Source of the DNA: Astragalus membranaceus
Lineage: Eukaryota; Streptophyta; Magnoliopsida; Fabales; Fabaceae
Length of the DNA stretch: 64,000 bases
Assembly (NCBI GenBank): GCA_039519185.1
Contig: CM076848.1
Coordinates: 57,686,778 to 57,750,777, forward strand
Direction of reading: 5' to 3'
In this document: positions 31,084-41,573 of the stretch, piece after piece
Position numbering within the stretch: position 1 is the stretch's first letter
Layout: each line of letters starts with the position of its first letter
Notes under the pieces: model-generated
What the model was told of the DNA's origin: nothing
What the model saw: only the letters and a program-made list of their open reading frames with translations
The model's database searches: none
Program-made: the position numbers and the translations under genes

Positions 31084-33230
31084 AAGACCTTCTGCCACCG
31101 GTTGCCAAAATTTCGTTTCGCCGCTCCTTTCGATTCCAAACCTCTTCTAATCATTCTTCCAACCAATTGTGATGATATTAATTACCTTGTTAAAATCATT
31201 GTTTTGAAGATGATCAACATGATTTTGAGAAAAGGTTTTGGAAAACTAAAATCGTTTGAAGAACCGAAAAGTAGACCGCGTGTGGGTACATGTTTTTGAA
31301 TAATAAAACGGATTACATGTCCAACTTGATATTGTATTATAACGCCGGATGTCTAGTATTGTAAGCATCAAAACGGGTTATAGAACAATGATAGATATAG
31401 ATTATATCGAATATAGAAGTCGGCCCAATGCGGGTATGATATATAAATTATATCAAGTCGGGTGACGATCCGACGAATAGCATACTAGGAAGGGAAGGTC
31501 ATGAGCCCTCACCTAGGCCCTGAACGTTAGGGAAAGTACTAGCGGGGGTTATCGGGATTGTGGTTGTTTGCACGGCCGATGTATGCTGCAATAGGTGCAC
31601 GGTTCGTCGAGATTGTGGGTGTTTGCACGGTCAATGTTTCGATTGGTAAGCTTGTAATGGTAAAGTAACTTACACGGCTTAAAAATATATGAATAGCACA
31701 TTAGATGCCGAGATTGTGGTTGTTTGCACGGTCGGTAATGGGCTAAGAATATATATGAGCAAGTGGTTTATAAATTAAACCATGTTGCAACAGTTTTATA
31801 TTTGAACCGAGTGATGTGAGGGGTTACGGTAAAACTCACTGAGATATGTTATCTCACCCTATCATATGTTAGGAAATAAGGATAGCAGGCGGCATGGTTA
31901 GTTGTCATGCTCGAGGAGAAGTTGGAGATTTAGTCTTTCATCCTTGTTTTTGATTCCGATGTTGTCTCTGTATTCGGTCTTGTGACTCGAATCTGATTAA
32001 TGATGTGTAAGAGTTTCCGCTGTTTTCTTGCAACGATGTTTATCTAAGCAGGAATTTTTATACTCTGATGTAAACCAAATTGTACGTTTGTAATTCCTTG
32101 TATTTCTTGTCTTAGAAATATCGGGGTGTTACACTCTACAGGGGTTCTAATATTATTTAAGTTATCCACATAAATAGCGGTTACAACGAATTCGTTTTCA
32201 GATCTTTTAATAAAAAAATACGTGGACAAATGGGACCATTTTTATATCCATCATTTAACAAATTTTCACTAAGATGATTATACCACATGCATGCAGATTG
32301 TTTTAATTTATAGAGTGGCTTATTCCATTTGATTGAGTAATCTTTTTGAAAGCCTGAATTGTTTGCCTCAAGCAAATTAAATCCCTCGGGGAGTTTCATG
32401 TAAATGTCGCTATCAAAATGAACCATATTAATAAGTTGTAACAACATCCATCATATGTAAGTTTATCCTGTAATGTGCCATCAGGCTAATTAAATATCGA
32501 AAAGTAATTGCATCAACTACAGGTGAACATGTCTCTTCAAAATCAATGTTGGGTCTTTGCGAAAATCCTCGATCAACAAGTCGAGTTTTGTATCTCAAAA
32601 TTTCACCACTCTCATTTCATTTTCACACAAAAAGTCATATGTATCCAACTGGCTTCACATCTTAAGGTGTTCGGACTACATGTCCAAAAATATTTTGCTT
32701 ACAAAGTGAGTTTAGTGTCGCTTGATTGCGTCTTTCCGTTTTGTCCAATCGTTTCTTTGTCTACAACCCTTGATAGACTTCGGTTTATGGTCGTTACTGT
32801 TAATCATTAGCGTTATATTATATGAAAAAGTATCATCAACATTGACATTGTTTTGGTTGCATAATACCTCATTCATAACATAATTTATCGAGATATCTTC
32901 ATTTTAAAAATTCCTTGGTACATGATCGGTCTCTCTTGGAATTGATGCAACAATTATGTTTGGGGATTCTTTTGGAGTATTATGTCCTCATTTGGGTCAT
33001 TAATCTTTTTAGCTCATTTTCTTGTTCGATGATTTTTATATATGGAACCGACGAGTCTACCACGCTTCATGTGTGGCTGAGAATCATTTGTAATGTTAGA
33101 TTGTCCAACAACGACATCTACTTTGATTGGAGCATTAGCAACTCGTATATATGATTTAGTCACTCTTTTAAGATCAATGCACGCATCTGGTAATTGGTTT
33201 GCTAGGCTTTGCAAAAGAATTATTTTTTTC

Positions 33231-33546
33231 TTTTTTCTTTCTTCTTTTTTTCTTTTTTTTCTTCATTTTCTTTGAGGAGATCAATAGTGTTCTCCACTTC
33301 TCCCCTCTATTATTTAAAAAATATGATTAAGATTATGATAAAAAATAATTAATTTAAAACGTAAATTCTTCAAAATTAGACCAGACACTTGTCTCATCTC
33401 TTAAACGTTTGACATTGAATTGGTTTTTACAAATTAAATAACCTCTTTTATTAAATGAAAGCGTATATATTCAAATAATGTTGAGTTTCACAATATTAAT
33501 CATAATGAGATAAAATGTGAAATTCAAAAGCTATTATAAATAATTA
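33231..33546. other. Spacer, T-rich at its start
   Basis: A polypyrimidine run (TTTTTTCTTTCTTCTTTTTTTC type, 33225-33275) followed by AT-rich sequence. No gene seen. Confidence 0.5.
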
Positions 33547-33894
33547 GGCTAAATTATAGTATTGGTCCCCCTATTTTTAAAAATTCAGACATTTGGTCCC
33601 CTTATTTTAAAACTCAGACATTTGGTCCCCCAATTTTAAAAAATCAAATACAGTTAGTCCAAAGAGGGACCAAATGTCTTTGATTTTTTAAAATTGGGGG
33701 ACCAAATGTCTTTGATTTTTTAAAATTGAGGGACCAAATGTCTTTGATTATTAGCCATAAAAAACTAAAAATTCCTCTTGCGACTAAATGTCTTTGATTT
33801 TTTAAAATTGGGGGACCAAATGTCTGAGTTTTAAAATAGGGGGACCAAATGTCTGAATTTTTGAAAATAGGGGGACTAAAACTATAATTTAGCC
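33547..33894. mobile_element. Mutator-type fold-back MITE with perfect 9-bp target duplication
   Basis: Starts GGCTAAATTATAGTATTGGT and ends with the inverted ACTATAATTTAGCC; arms of about 100 bp carry GGTCCCCC...CAGACATTT steps in mirror order. Flanks are AAATAATTA at 33538-33546 and 33895-33903. The middle contains three further copies of a GGGACCAAATGTCTTTGATT unit. Non-coding. Same family as the truncated copy at 4994. Confidence 0.92.
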
Positions 33895-34783
33895 AAATAA
33901 TTACTATGAATGTAATTAGTAGAGTTGACTTCAAACATTATTTCATTATTCGATTGAAAGCAGCTGCCTGCTTGATGTGTAAGTAAGATACTTCAGTCTG
34001 GATTCTCCAAGACTTGTGGCAAGATTTGCATTTGTGCTAATAATTGACAAGTTTTGTTGTTTTGGACCCCAATTATTGAAAAGTTTTTTTGGTAATCTGC
34101 TTTTAACTCAATGTCATGCTATAATTTTGGATCACAAACTAGTGGAAGACTATATGTTTAGCTCTTCTTTATCCGATATTACTTTTGGGGTGTGAGTGCA
34201 CAAAAATAGTTGAAGTACTTTTATTTTTAAAAAAAGGGCATTCTTTGTATGTAGCTGCAGAGGCCAATCCCCCCAGCCGGATAGCATTACAATGGGTGGA
34301 GTTGAAGGATAATGTTGTGTTCTGGATATTTTTCTAACGTGTTTTTTTAATAATCATGTTATAGATGTGAAATATCCATCAACTTTGTTGATGACTAATT
34401 TCTATCGGGAAAACTGTTTGGTCGCCGTTAGTAGAGTCTCTTCTCACGACCACATTTTTAATATTCACTAGACTCAAACCTGAAAATCTGAAACACTATT
34501 TTAAGACTCGAGCGAAATTTTACTTGAACTAGCTTAATTTCAGTTAATTTGATTTTAAGGAACATAAATAAGGGGAAGAAGGGGTTGTCTTTAGCAACTT
34601 GTTAATCAAATATTATCCTTAAAAATTTCGTTCATGAAAACTTTTTGAGAACACAAATGAAGAGCCACTATCACTACCAAGAGTTGTGCCCACATCCAAA
34701 AACACAAACAGAGTTAGGGTATGGTTGGGGCTATCAGCTTAGAGTAATTATGTCCACAAATTAAGGAACAAACTTACAAAGCC

Positions 34784-34879
34784 TTAATATCCAACTTTCA
34801 ACATTCTTGCATTACACTCACTAACTTCAAATTAATATCCAACTTTCAACATTCTTGCATTACACTCACTAACTTCAAA
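34784..34879. repeat. Two tandem copies of a 48-bp unit
   Basis: TTAATATCCAACTTTCAACA begins both copies, at 34784 and 34832; the copies are identical, so the duplication is young. Confidence 0.95.
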
Positions 34880-35369
34880 TTTGTTCATTATTGGCAATGG
34901 AATTGTATCCCATCTAAATAGCCAAAAATCTTTACTAATCTTTAGAAGCAATGTTGCCCCTACCAACATGTGACATTGTAATGAACCGTATGAACACTAT
35001 AACTAAAAAACGAAATGATGATTTTTTGTGGGTCCCAAAATACCAAGAAGCCAACAAAATAATATCAATCAAATGTTGCATAATAGTATAGTACTTTCAT
35101 TTCAGAATCAAATAAATGGTTCAGTATTCACTAGCAGTTTCTGCTTTTTCCCACATAAGTCAATGATTTCTAAAAGACTGCTTCTTCGCTTGTTGACTCC
35201 GCAACTAACAAAGGAAATGAAGAGGACTAATCAATGAGTTAGTGGAAATGGATATGTATGTCGAAAAATGAAAGACCCCACATTGATCATCATGTAAGTG
35301 GTTATCCTAATTAGGGATAAAGTGTGTGTGAAGGAGATTATGAGATTTACACTATAATTCACTGATCCG

Positions 35370-35580
35370 GTTTGTATGCAGTAAGAATTACAAGCAGTCA
35401 TGCAGTTGGGACTTAGGAAGCTTGGAGCCATCCGATTAAGATCAGAAGGTCCAAATTTCCAATTCGAAATTTTTATAATGCAAAAATCAAAATCCGTTCT
35501 TAAAATTTGAACTGTTCGATCTTAATCGGACGGCTCTAAGCTTATCGACTGCATGTCTGCATCATGCAATTTCAACTACA
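35370..35580. mobile_element. MITE-like imperfect inverted repeat
   Basis: CATGCAGT...AAGCTTGGAGCC and CCGATTAAGATC on the left (35398-35450) pair with GATCTTAATCGGACGGCTCT, AAGCTT and ACTGCATG on the right (35518-35555). Arms of about 55 bp. Non-coding; duplication not found. Confidence 0.5.
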
Positions 35581-37017
35581 CCTAATCCAAATTCATAACT
35601 TCACAAGAGACATGATTAGGAGATTGGTTAAGATCCATAACATAATTCTTTTTGATCATTATAGCTACACTAATTGCTAGCACATGCTTGCATGAAAAAA
35701 GCATCACAAGGAAACATAGTGAAATCAAAATCATGGTCTCTTTATAAGGATTGTTAGCTAAAATACTATCTATTATCATGATGGTTTTGATATTGTTGGT
35801 AGACCTCAAACATTTACTAATTACAATAGACATCTATCATTGTTAAAACCACCGTTTGCTTCCTTAAAAGGACTAGTTTCCCCTCAAACCACATCTCCTG
35901 GTCGGTTCTTTACTGCTTAGAGCAATTTGTGGTTGACAATTCAAACCAAATTATTGAACTAATGCTGGATTTTTTATCAATCTTTTGTCATTTCAAAATA
36001 TTTCATTATGTGTTGTGCACAAGGGCCATGTGTAATAATCTTTTAAAACCAAAGGCTAAGTAAAGTTAAAAAACAAGATATATTATTTGTTTTTTTAACC
36101 CATCCGTGTTTGTTCCACCCTTGCTTATCGAGGTATTTCCACGATGTAGTGTACGTTTGAATTCACTTTTAGGAGAGACAAAAACGATTATAGAGACATA
36201 AAATTGCTTTTGACATGTTTGAGTATTCTCAAGTAAAATTGATTTTGCTTCTAAGATTGATTCTAACTTGAAACTATTTGTAATTTTTGTTTTCAAAGGA
36301 AATTTTAACTTTCAAATTTATTGTTCAACACACTTTTATGTGAATTCAACCAACCATGAAATCATTTTACATTCAACTCACTTTTATTCAAAATCAAATT
36401 TTATCACCACAGAATCAAACACACGCTTAGCCCTTTCCTAGGGTCTTATCATTTCTCTTGGGGAGAGTCATGGAGACGCTGACTCCCGGATTTGATTCCA
36501 GGTGTAACCCTGTGATAGCTCAGACATGTGGTGTTTATTTGTGATTTCATATAAACCGACAAAAAAATCTCTAATTTGAGTTACTCATATTAGAACAGTT
36601 GTACAATAATTGAAACCTTAGATTTTGCACTACTTTGTGTGCTAGCGGGCTCGTGTACGTGTATATACAGAGGGATGTATAATCAGTTAATCACCAAACC
36701 AACGATTGATGATGTACAGATTTTTTTGGGTCAAATATGTAGAGATTTGGGACCATACGTATTTGCATAGGATTTTACTTTTCCCACACCCCCTCCTACT
36801 CACCACACACCCCCAAACCCCCTAAATCCCTAAAATACCCTTCAATTAAAAACATTTCATCTCTCACTCTCCCTCCCAAACACTCTCACACCCCCTCTCA
36901 TCTCTCAACCGAACCCTAACGCCTCCCCCACCCCAAATTCGATTTCTCACCCTCACTCTCCCTCTCAATCTCAACTCCACCATTTTTGAAGCTTCAATCT
37001 CGCATTCTACGCATCAG

Positions 37018-37315
37018 GTACTCCCTCCCTCACTTTCCTGTCTTTCCATTTCATCGTTTTTATTTTTTCTGCATATGCGACGCGTTCGGTTGGCCTTCCC
37101 CGAACGTTTCTGGGAACGAAGGTGTTCGAATGAGGTCATGCGAACACCGTTCGAATGAGGCCATGCGAACACCCGTTCGAATGGGGTTGTTCGAACACGT
37201 GCGAATGCTTCTGTTCGAACAGGTGCGAATGATGCTGTTCGAACATGTGTGACAGTATTGTTTCTGTTATTTTGCTGATTATGTTGCTTAATTGGTTTAA
37301 TGGTTGTTGTTTCAG
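37018..37315 (+). other. Probable 5'-UTR intron of the PMD gene
   Basis: CAG|GTACTC at 37015-37020 is a plausible donor and TGTTTCAG at 37308-37315 a good acceptor two bases before the ATG. The left TTCGAA array lies inside this intron, which would leave it out of the mature mRNA. Confidence 0.45.
37081..37250. repeat. Left subterminal array of TTCGAA palindromes
   Basis: GTTCGAATG, GTTCGAACACGTGCGAATG and GTTCGAACAGGTGCGAATG-type units occur at least six times, mixed with CATGCGAACA. Units are spaced about 20-25 bp. The right array of the same element has the same core. Confidence 0.85.
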
Positions 37316-37317
37316 AT

Positions 37318-39322
37318 ATGGTGAGGCATCGTGGCGGTAGTTCGCAACAGCCGGAGCGTAGGCCACCCCCGACGGCTTCCGAACGCAAACGGAGGCAAGA
37401 TGGAGCTGAACCTTCCCGGAGGGGTAGGCGTAGGGACGTCCCTCCTCCCCCACCGGAGGTTGATGATATTGGCCGGGATGTTGAGCGTGATGCTCAATTT
37501 CCGGCATATGAGCTGGCCGGCCCTTCTGGTCATGCACATGAGGAGGGAGGTGCTCAACATGAGGAGGATGTTGAGCCTCAGGAGCCTGCTGCTGCTCCTA
37601 GGGCTACATTCCCATTCCCTGGTGGACCTGTTGATGGTTCTGTCTTGCCCACATACGGGTCTCATATTTTGACCGAGTTCTATGCTGGCCGGGTAAGTTA
37701 TTGTTATATAATAGCGTGTTGTCAATTTTGTTTCTTATTTTGTTGAACATATTGGCTTATTGTGCCGGTGTCATTTGTCAATGCAGGTTCGGCCGGACAT
37801 AACTACGATTCCACATGGACCGGTTAACCTTGTGGTCCATGCTAGGATCAGGGAGACTCTTATCCTATCGGGGTTGTTCCCTCTCATAGGACTTGGTTTT
37901 CCCCTCACTCACAAGGGGCTGCTGAACGCATTCATAGAGCGTTGGCAGCCGGATACATCATCATTCCACCTTCCTGTGGGTGAGATGTCTATCACCCTTG
38001 ATGATGTATCCCAGCTGCTACACATCCCCATCACGGGCCAGTTCTATGACATGCCTGACTGGACTTCGTGGCAGGGAGAGCAGATGCTGATTGACTATTT
38101 GGGGGCCACCCCCCAAGATGCCGCTGAACAGACTTCTGCGAGAGGGTTGTCAGTTGGTCTTGTATGGCTGAGGGATCATGTCTACCACCCAGCCATAGCT
38201 GAGCAGAGGTGGCATCATGCTGCTAGGGCCTATTTGCTCTATCTTTTGGGCTGCACATTGTTCGCAGACAAGTCAGGAAGCAAGGTTAAGCTTGGCTACC
38301 TAGGTATGCTTCTTGATTTGAACAATGTTGGAGACTACTGCTGGGGGGCAATGGCCCTTGCCCATATGTATGATCAGCTGAAGGATGCTTCAAGAAAGAA
38401 GACGAAGAAGATGGCTGGTCATATGGCTCTACTACAGGTATAAAACTTACTTTTTTTTTTATAAGTTTGCTTTAGGTTTACTTTCAGATTTATAATCAAC
38501 CAATGATATGTTCATTACAGGGTTGGATTTTTGAGCACTTCCAGAGTGCCAATTTTACATCTTGGGTGGTGCACCCAGAATATGTTGAGAGTATGCCACG
38601 GGCGAAGAAATGGCTGTGTAGGGATGGCCCCGGGGCCATCAAGTCACACACCATCAGACTGTGCCTTGACCGGCTACACCATGAGGAGGTCACCTGGGAC
38701 CCCTACACAGGCCATAGGCAGGAGAGACCATTTGAGGAGCTGGGCAGGTTCAGAGGGTTCATCCGGAGTGCTGGCTGTATGGTGAGCCATTTGCCGGATA
38801 GAGTGGTCAGACAGTTTGGCCAGGTACAGCACATCCCGGAGGAGCCCAGACCTGCAAATCGGGCCGTCTGTACTCTCACGGAGTGTGATGAGAGGTGGAC
38901 ACAGTTCCAGGACCACTTGGTGGCGCGGGGGCCTCCCTGTGTGCCGTACTCCTCAAACACGGTGCCGGGCTACTTTCCATGGTTTTCTAGGGTCTCACAT
39001 CCCTTTGCCTTCCCTGAAAATTATGTAGAGCTTGTGGATGAGCCGGATGTCAGTGTGGTACGTGTTTTTTATGTTAATTACAGTAATAAGTTTCTTCTAC
39101 TTATTTAAATCTACTTATTTAAATAATGTTATGTTATTTGTTTGACAGATGCTGCCAGAGCTCCTGGATATGGTGGATGAGATGGATGGGACCATCAATG
39201 ATAATGTCCCAGAGCCAACCAGGAGCGTCTTTCAGCGCATCAAGAGGTTGCTCAACCCCTTCCGTAGGCTTAGGAGGAGGATCGTCAATGTGTATCAGAG
39301 GAGGGGGCGCAACACCCAGTAG
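37318..39322 (+). CDS. Plant mobile domain (PMD) protein, intact, four exons, 578 aa
   Basis: Exons 37318-37692, 37787-38437, 38521-39057 and 39149-39322 join without changing frame; every intron has GT..AG ends (GTAAGT, GTATAA, GTACGT donors) and each exon is a multiple of three. The start ATG follows a good acceptor. Residues 1-125 are basic and proline-rich (RRGRRRDVPPPPPEVDD). The PMD begins near residue 130; its hallmark is at about 174-206 (FIERWQPDTSSFHLP, then GEMSITLDDVSQLLHIP), followed by GLVWLRDHV, YLLYLLGCTLF, GDYCWGAMALAHMY and a late LQGWIFEHF segment. The C terminus is basic (RRLRRRIVNVYQRRGR). Known PMD proteins (Arabidopsis MAIN, MAIL1) are nuclear and needed for transposon silencing and genome stability; many legume copies are transposon-borne. 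That role is not shown for this one. Confidence 0.9.
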
Positions 39323-39528
39323 GGGGGGATATTTGTATAATTTAACTGTTTGGAACTTTTGTATAATTTAACTACTTTTGATATTATTAAGTATTTTTGT
39401 GATGTCATCTACTTAATTTGGCGCAAATTTATTGCCTTTTTATTACAAACCATAACCATACATGAAATACGAAAGACATGAAATACGAAAGACATAAAAC
39501 CAACATAAGCAAACAACTAACTAAGAAA

Positions 39529-39954
39529 CTAGTGTTTCGGTCGTCCCTGTTCCAGAAGATAAATGATCTCTTCTGGAGTGCGTATTGTGTCCACGTACAA
39601 CTCTAAGACTTGTCGCCCCATCGGAAGTGTAGCATGATATTCCATCATGGTCCCAACGTCGTCATCGTTGCGGATCTCCATAACTGTAAAATAGCCAGTC
39701 CCGTAATCAAGCCGGTTGTACTTTCGGTAACGTATACGCGCCACGTCTTTACGCCACGCTCCCTCTGGACGAATCTTCCTCTCAGCCTTTTCCTTTAGTT
39801 GGGCGAAGGTGATGACCTTACTCATCCTGCAGAATACATGGTTAGGACAACGAAACACAACACCATGTTCGTCGGTGGTGACAGTCCCATGGTGATGAAG
39901 GGCAGTTAGGAATTTGGTGGATGAGTACTGGGTTGAGCACAATTGCCATTCCAT
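39529..39954 (-). CDS. Uncharacterised 141-aa protein encoded in the PMD element
   Basis: A single-exon frame starting MEWQLCSTQYSSTKF, with GTVTTDEHGVVFRCPNHVF, SKVITFAQLKEKAERKI, NRLDYGTGYFTVMEIRNDDD and VGTMMEYHATL, ending EQGRPKH. The start ATG lies 93 bp below a TATAAAAG box on the minus strand, a promoter-like distance. The frame is uninterrupted and of mixed, protein-like composition. The middle (ITFAQLKEKAERKI ... NDDDVGTMMEY) recalls the N-terminal PB1-like region of plant Mutator (MuDR) transposases, in which a short ordered domain precedes the catalytic part; I cannot confirm that here. It converges with the PMD gene, about 206 bp between stops. Function unknown. Confidence 0.6.
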   Translation of the reverse strand: MEWQLCSTQYSSTKFLTALHHHGTVTTDEHGVVFRCPNHVFCRMSKVITFAQLKEKAERKIRPEGAWRKDVARIRYRKYNRLDYGTGYFTVMEIRNDDDVGTMMEYHATLPMGRQVLELYVDTIRTPEEIIYLLEQGRPKH

Positions 39955-40046
39955 TTCAGCTTGGTTGTAGCTGTCAAGAGGGAGAGTAGGTTTTGGTGAA
40001 GAAGCAGATTAGGGTTTGGTGAAGAAGGTCTGAGGATGTGAACCCC

Positions 40047-40054
40047 CTTTTATA
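40047..40054 (-). promoter_or_regulatory. TATA box of the minus-strand 141-aa gene
   Basis: TATAAAAG on the minus strand (CTTTTATA on the plus), 93 bp upstream of the ATG, with a CT-rich leader in between. Context typical of a plant core promoter. Confidence 0.55.
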
Positions 40055-40251
40055 ATAGGCATGGTGAAATGTCAGCCGTTGATTTCATTTTTAGATCACA
40101 AATCTGATCCGTTTAAATTCTATCCGTTCAGACACATTTTCCAAAGGGATTGACATCCACTCCTTTATCTGACACACATTTGACTGATTGTAAGCCGTTG
40201 ATCAAAACTGTCGGTGGAATCTGAGACGTCCAATATCTGTCGCTCTGCAAC

Positions 40252-40420
40252 ACTGGTTCGAACCGCCTCATGCGAATATGTGCGCATGACCACATTCGAA
40301 CCTGTTCGCATGACCCCATTCGAACAGGTGAAAAACACCCAAGAGGGTGTGTCCCCATATTTAACACACGCGAATGGCTTCGTGCGAACCTGTTCGAAGG
40401 CCCGTGTTCGAACAGGTGAA
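40252..40420. repeat. Right subterminal array of TTCGAA palindromes
   Basis: GGTTCGAACC, CATTCGAACCTGTTCGCATG, CATTCGAACAGGTG, CCTGTTCGAAGG and GTTCGAACAGGTG follow each other. Same core as the left array and mostly in mirror orientation. Confidence 0.85.
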
Positions 40421-40714
40421 ATTTCGTGAAAAAAAAGAGGTTTGGCCTGGCCTTTTGGTCATTTCACACCCTTATGGGGTGTGTTTCGAGTAGGAGGGGG
40501 TGTGGGAAAAGCAAACACCTTTGCATATAGTAGAACAAAAAAGCTGGGTGAATAGGATTCTCAAGTATGGCCCAGCGGACAAAGAAGGATAAGGAATGTC
40601 TGGGTGTGGGCCAGCCCATTTGCCAACTTTATAGTGATGTATATGGAAGTTATGATTTTGCCTCACACATGAAGATAAGAATGAGTTTGTGGCAAATCTT
40701 TACGACATTCCCTA

Positions 40715-41565
40715 TAGAGCTGGCAAAATGGGCCGATTCCTCTGGGCTGGGCCGGGCTAGCCCGAAAAACGGGAGGGCTTGGACTGAAGGAATGGAGCCC
40801 GTTTTTACACCCGGGTTTTTTAGCCTGGTCCACAAAAGCCTGGGCCTGTGGCGGGCTAATCCGGTCGGGCCACGGGTAGCCCACGGGTAGCCCGTAGGCC
40901 CGTGAATTACAAAAAAGTTGGGTGCATATTGTCCAACCCAAGTTCAAAACGTATCACCGTGTCATACATAAACTCTGGTAAATTACTTCTTTTTTACCAA
41001 ATTACTAATATTGTTTAACTGTCTTCAATTATATTCCTTTTTGTTGATGCTCTATGGCCTTTTATAGTGAATTTGGTGTTGTATCTGCTCCATTTTTTTA
41101 TTTGTCTATGCATGAATAGTTCATCACACTAAATAGTTAGTTTATTTGATGATCTATGGCTTTACTGTTAAGTTAGTTTATCACACTAAATAGCCAAGTA
41201 ATAGTTCATGTTTGTCTACGATTATTCTTACATTTTAATTCCACTCAAAACAAGTGTGTATTTAAATTGTATTCTAGTTATACGATAAGGCTCAAGTGGT
41301 GGTGGTTTGAAGTCATGAATAATGTAATATGAACAATATCATTTTTTTTAAAACAAAAGTAAAACAGTATAAAAATTTATTTTTTTAATAATCGTTGCGT
41401 ATTATGTGGGCTAGTCCGAAAAGCCTGTGGCCCGCATAGGACTGGACTTGGGCCGTAAAGGTTGAGCCTGAATTTCAACCCGAGTTTTTTAGCCCTGTCC
41501 GTAAAAGCCTGAACCCATGGTGGGCCAGCCCGATGCGGGCCGGGTAGCCCATTTTGCCAGCTCTA
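40715..41565. mobile_element. Non-autonomous hAT element with perfect 8-bp target duplication
   Basis: Ends are a perfect 19-bp inverted repeat, TAGAGCTGGCAAAATGGGC. Flanks are ATTCCCTA at 40707-40714 and 41566-41573. Subterminal sequence is GC-rich with GGGCCGGGCTAGCCCG and GGGCCACGGGTAGCCC motifs on both sides. TA(G)GGCTGGCAAA-type termini and 8-bp duplications are typical of plant hAT elements. 851 bp, no coding frame. Confidence 0.95.
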
Positions 41566-41573
41566 ATTCCCTA

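Larger units (their letters stand above)
29628..32133 (+). mobile_element. Solo LTR of a Ty3/gypsy-type element, 2506 bp, with 5-bp target duplication
   Basis: Starts TGTAACATCCCTG and ends GGGGTGTTACA, short inverted termini TGTAACA/TGTTACA, flanked by CTCTA at 29623-29627 and 32134-32138. The uninterrupted sequence survives in copy 1 (GGAAGCTCTACAGGGGTT near 28065-28082). Inside are a TATA-like TATAAACA at 30151, a purine-rich leader, GCACG palindromes (30976-31083) and three GATTGTGG.TGTTTGCACGG units (31556, 31611, 31712). No internal coding region remains, so it formed by recombination between two LTRs. The lineage is not certain; the termini resemble those of chromovirus LTRs. Confidence 0.9.
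29022..33082. repeat. Copy 2 of the 1.55-kb tandem duplication, interrupted by a solo LTR
   Basis: Matches copy 1 base by base from 29022 to 29627 and again from 32134 to about 33082; the 2506-bp solo LTR and its 5-bp duplication account for the extra length. Net length without the insertion is about 1550 bp. Confidence 0.9.
27066..33230 (-). pseudogene. Decayed Ty1/copia pol, minus strand, rearranged
   Basis: Minus-strand frames in order from high to low coordinate: interdomain segment LPDACIDLKRVTKSYI and GQSNITNDSQPHMKRGR (33014-33214); RT start SDIYMKLPEGFNLLEANNS, then LYKLKQSACMWYNHLSE (32181-32447) and VTAIYVDNLNNI (32044-32229, YVDN in place of YVDD); RNase H end AEILALYEARRECIWLRFVI, ARYIKRDRIEHISPKCFL, IRSRNNLANLLIKSLS (27054-27413). 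Stops and frameshifts are everywhere. The order is broken by a 1.55-kb tandem duplication and a 2.5-kb solo LTR. The RNase H end is cut at 27066 by the 3' end of a Helitron. No LTR of this element is recognised. Confidence 0.85.
33904..36761. other. Spacer without genes; two small repeats
   Basis: About 2.9 kb of AT-rich sequence. Contents seen: two tandem 48-bp copies at 34784-34879 and an imperfect inverted repeat at 35370-35580, both listed separately. A minus-strand 83-codon frame at 35582-35833 has a hydrophobic stretch (ILISLCFLVMLFSC) but lacks other support. Nothing else recognised. Confidence 0.5.
36770..40519 (+). mobile_element. Terminal-inverted-repeat element carrying a PMD gene and a second gene
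   Basis: The ends GGATTTTACTTTTCCCACAC and (inverted) GGTGTTTGCTTTTCCCACAC run on identically through CCCCTCCTACTC, an inverted repeat of about 32 bp. Both flanks carry TTTGCATA (36762-36769 and 40520-40527). Inside each end lies an array of TTCGAA-centred palindromes (37081-37250; 40252-40420). Two genes converge within: a four-exon plus-strand PMD gene and a minus-strand 141-codon gene. There is no transposase, so it would need one in trans. An 8-bp duplication fits hAT best and Mutator loosely (usually 9); a GG terminus is not hAT-like, so I leave the superfamily open. Confidence 0.85.

Noticed and set aside
35582..35833. 83-codon minus-strand frame with a hydrophobic stretch, at first sight a signal peptide of a small secreted (NCR-like) peptide
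   Set aside because: The spaced cysteines of NCR peptides are absent and the hydrophobic run is not at the N end of the frame.
36425..36545. GGGGAGAGTCATGG ... GATTTGATTCCAGGTG as a further SINE head
   Set aside because: A B-box-like motif only; no A box at the right distance, no tail and no duplication.
38496..38960. Minus-strand frames opposite the PMD exons
   Set aside because: Antisense shadows; the plus-strand exons have the splice sites and the conserved motif.
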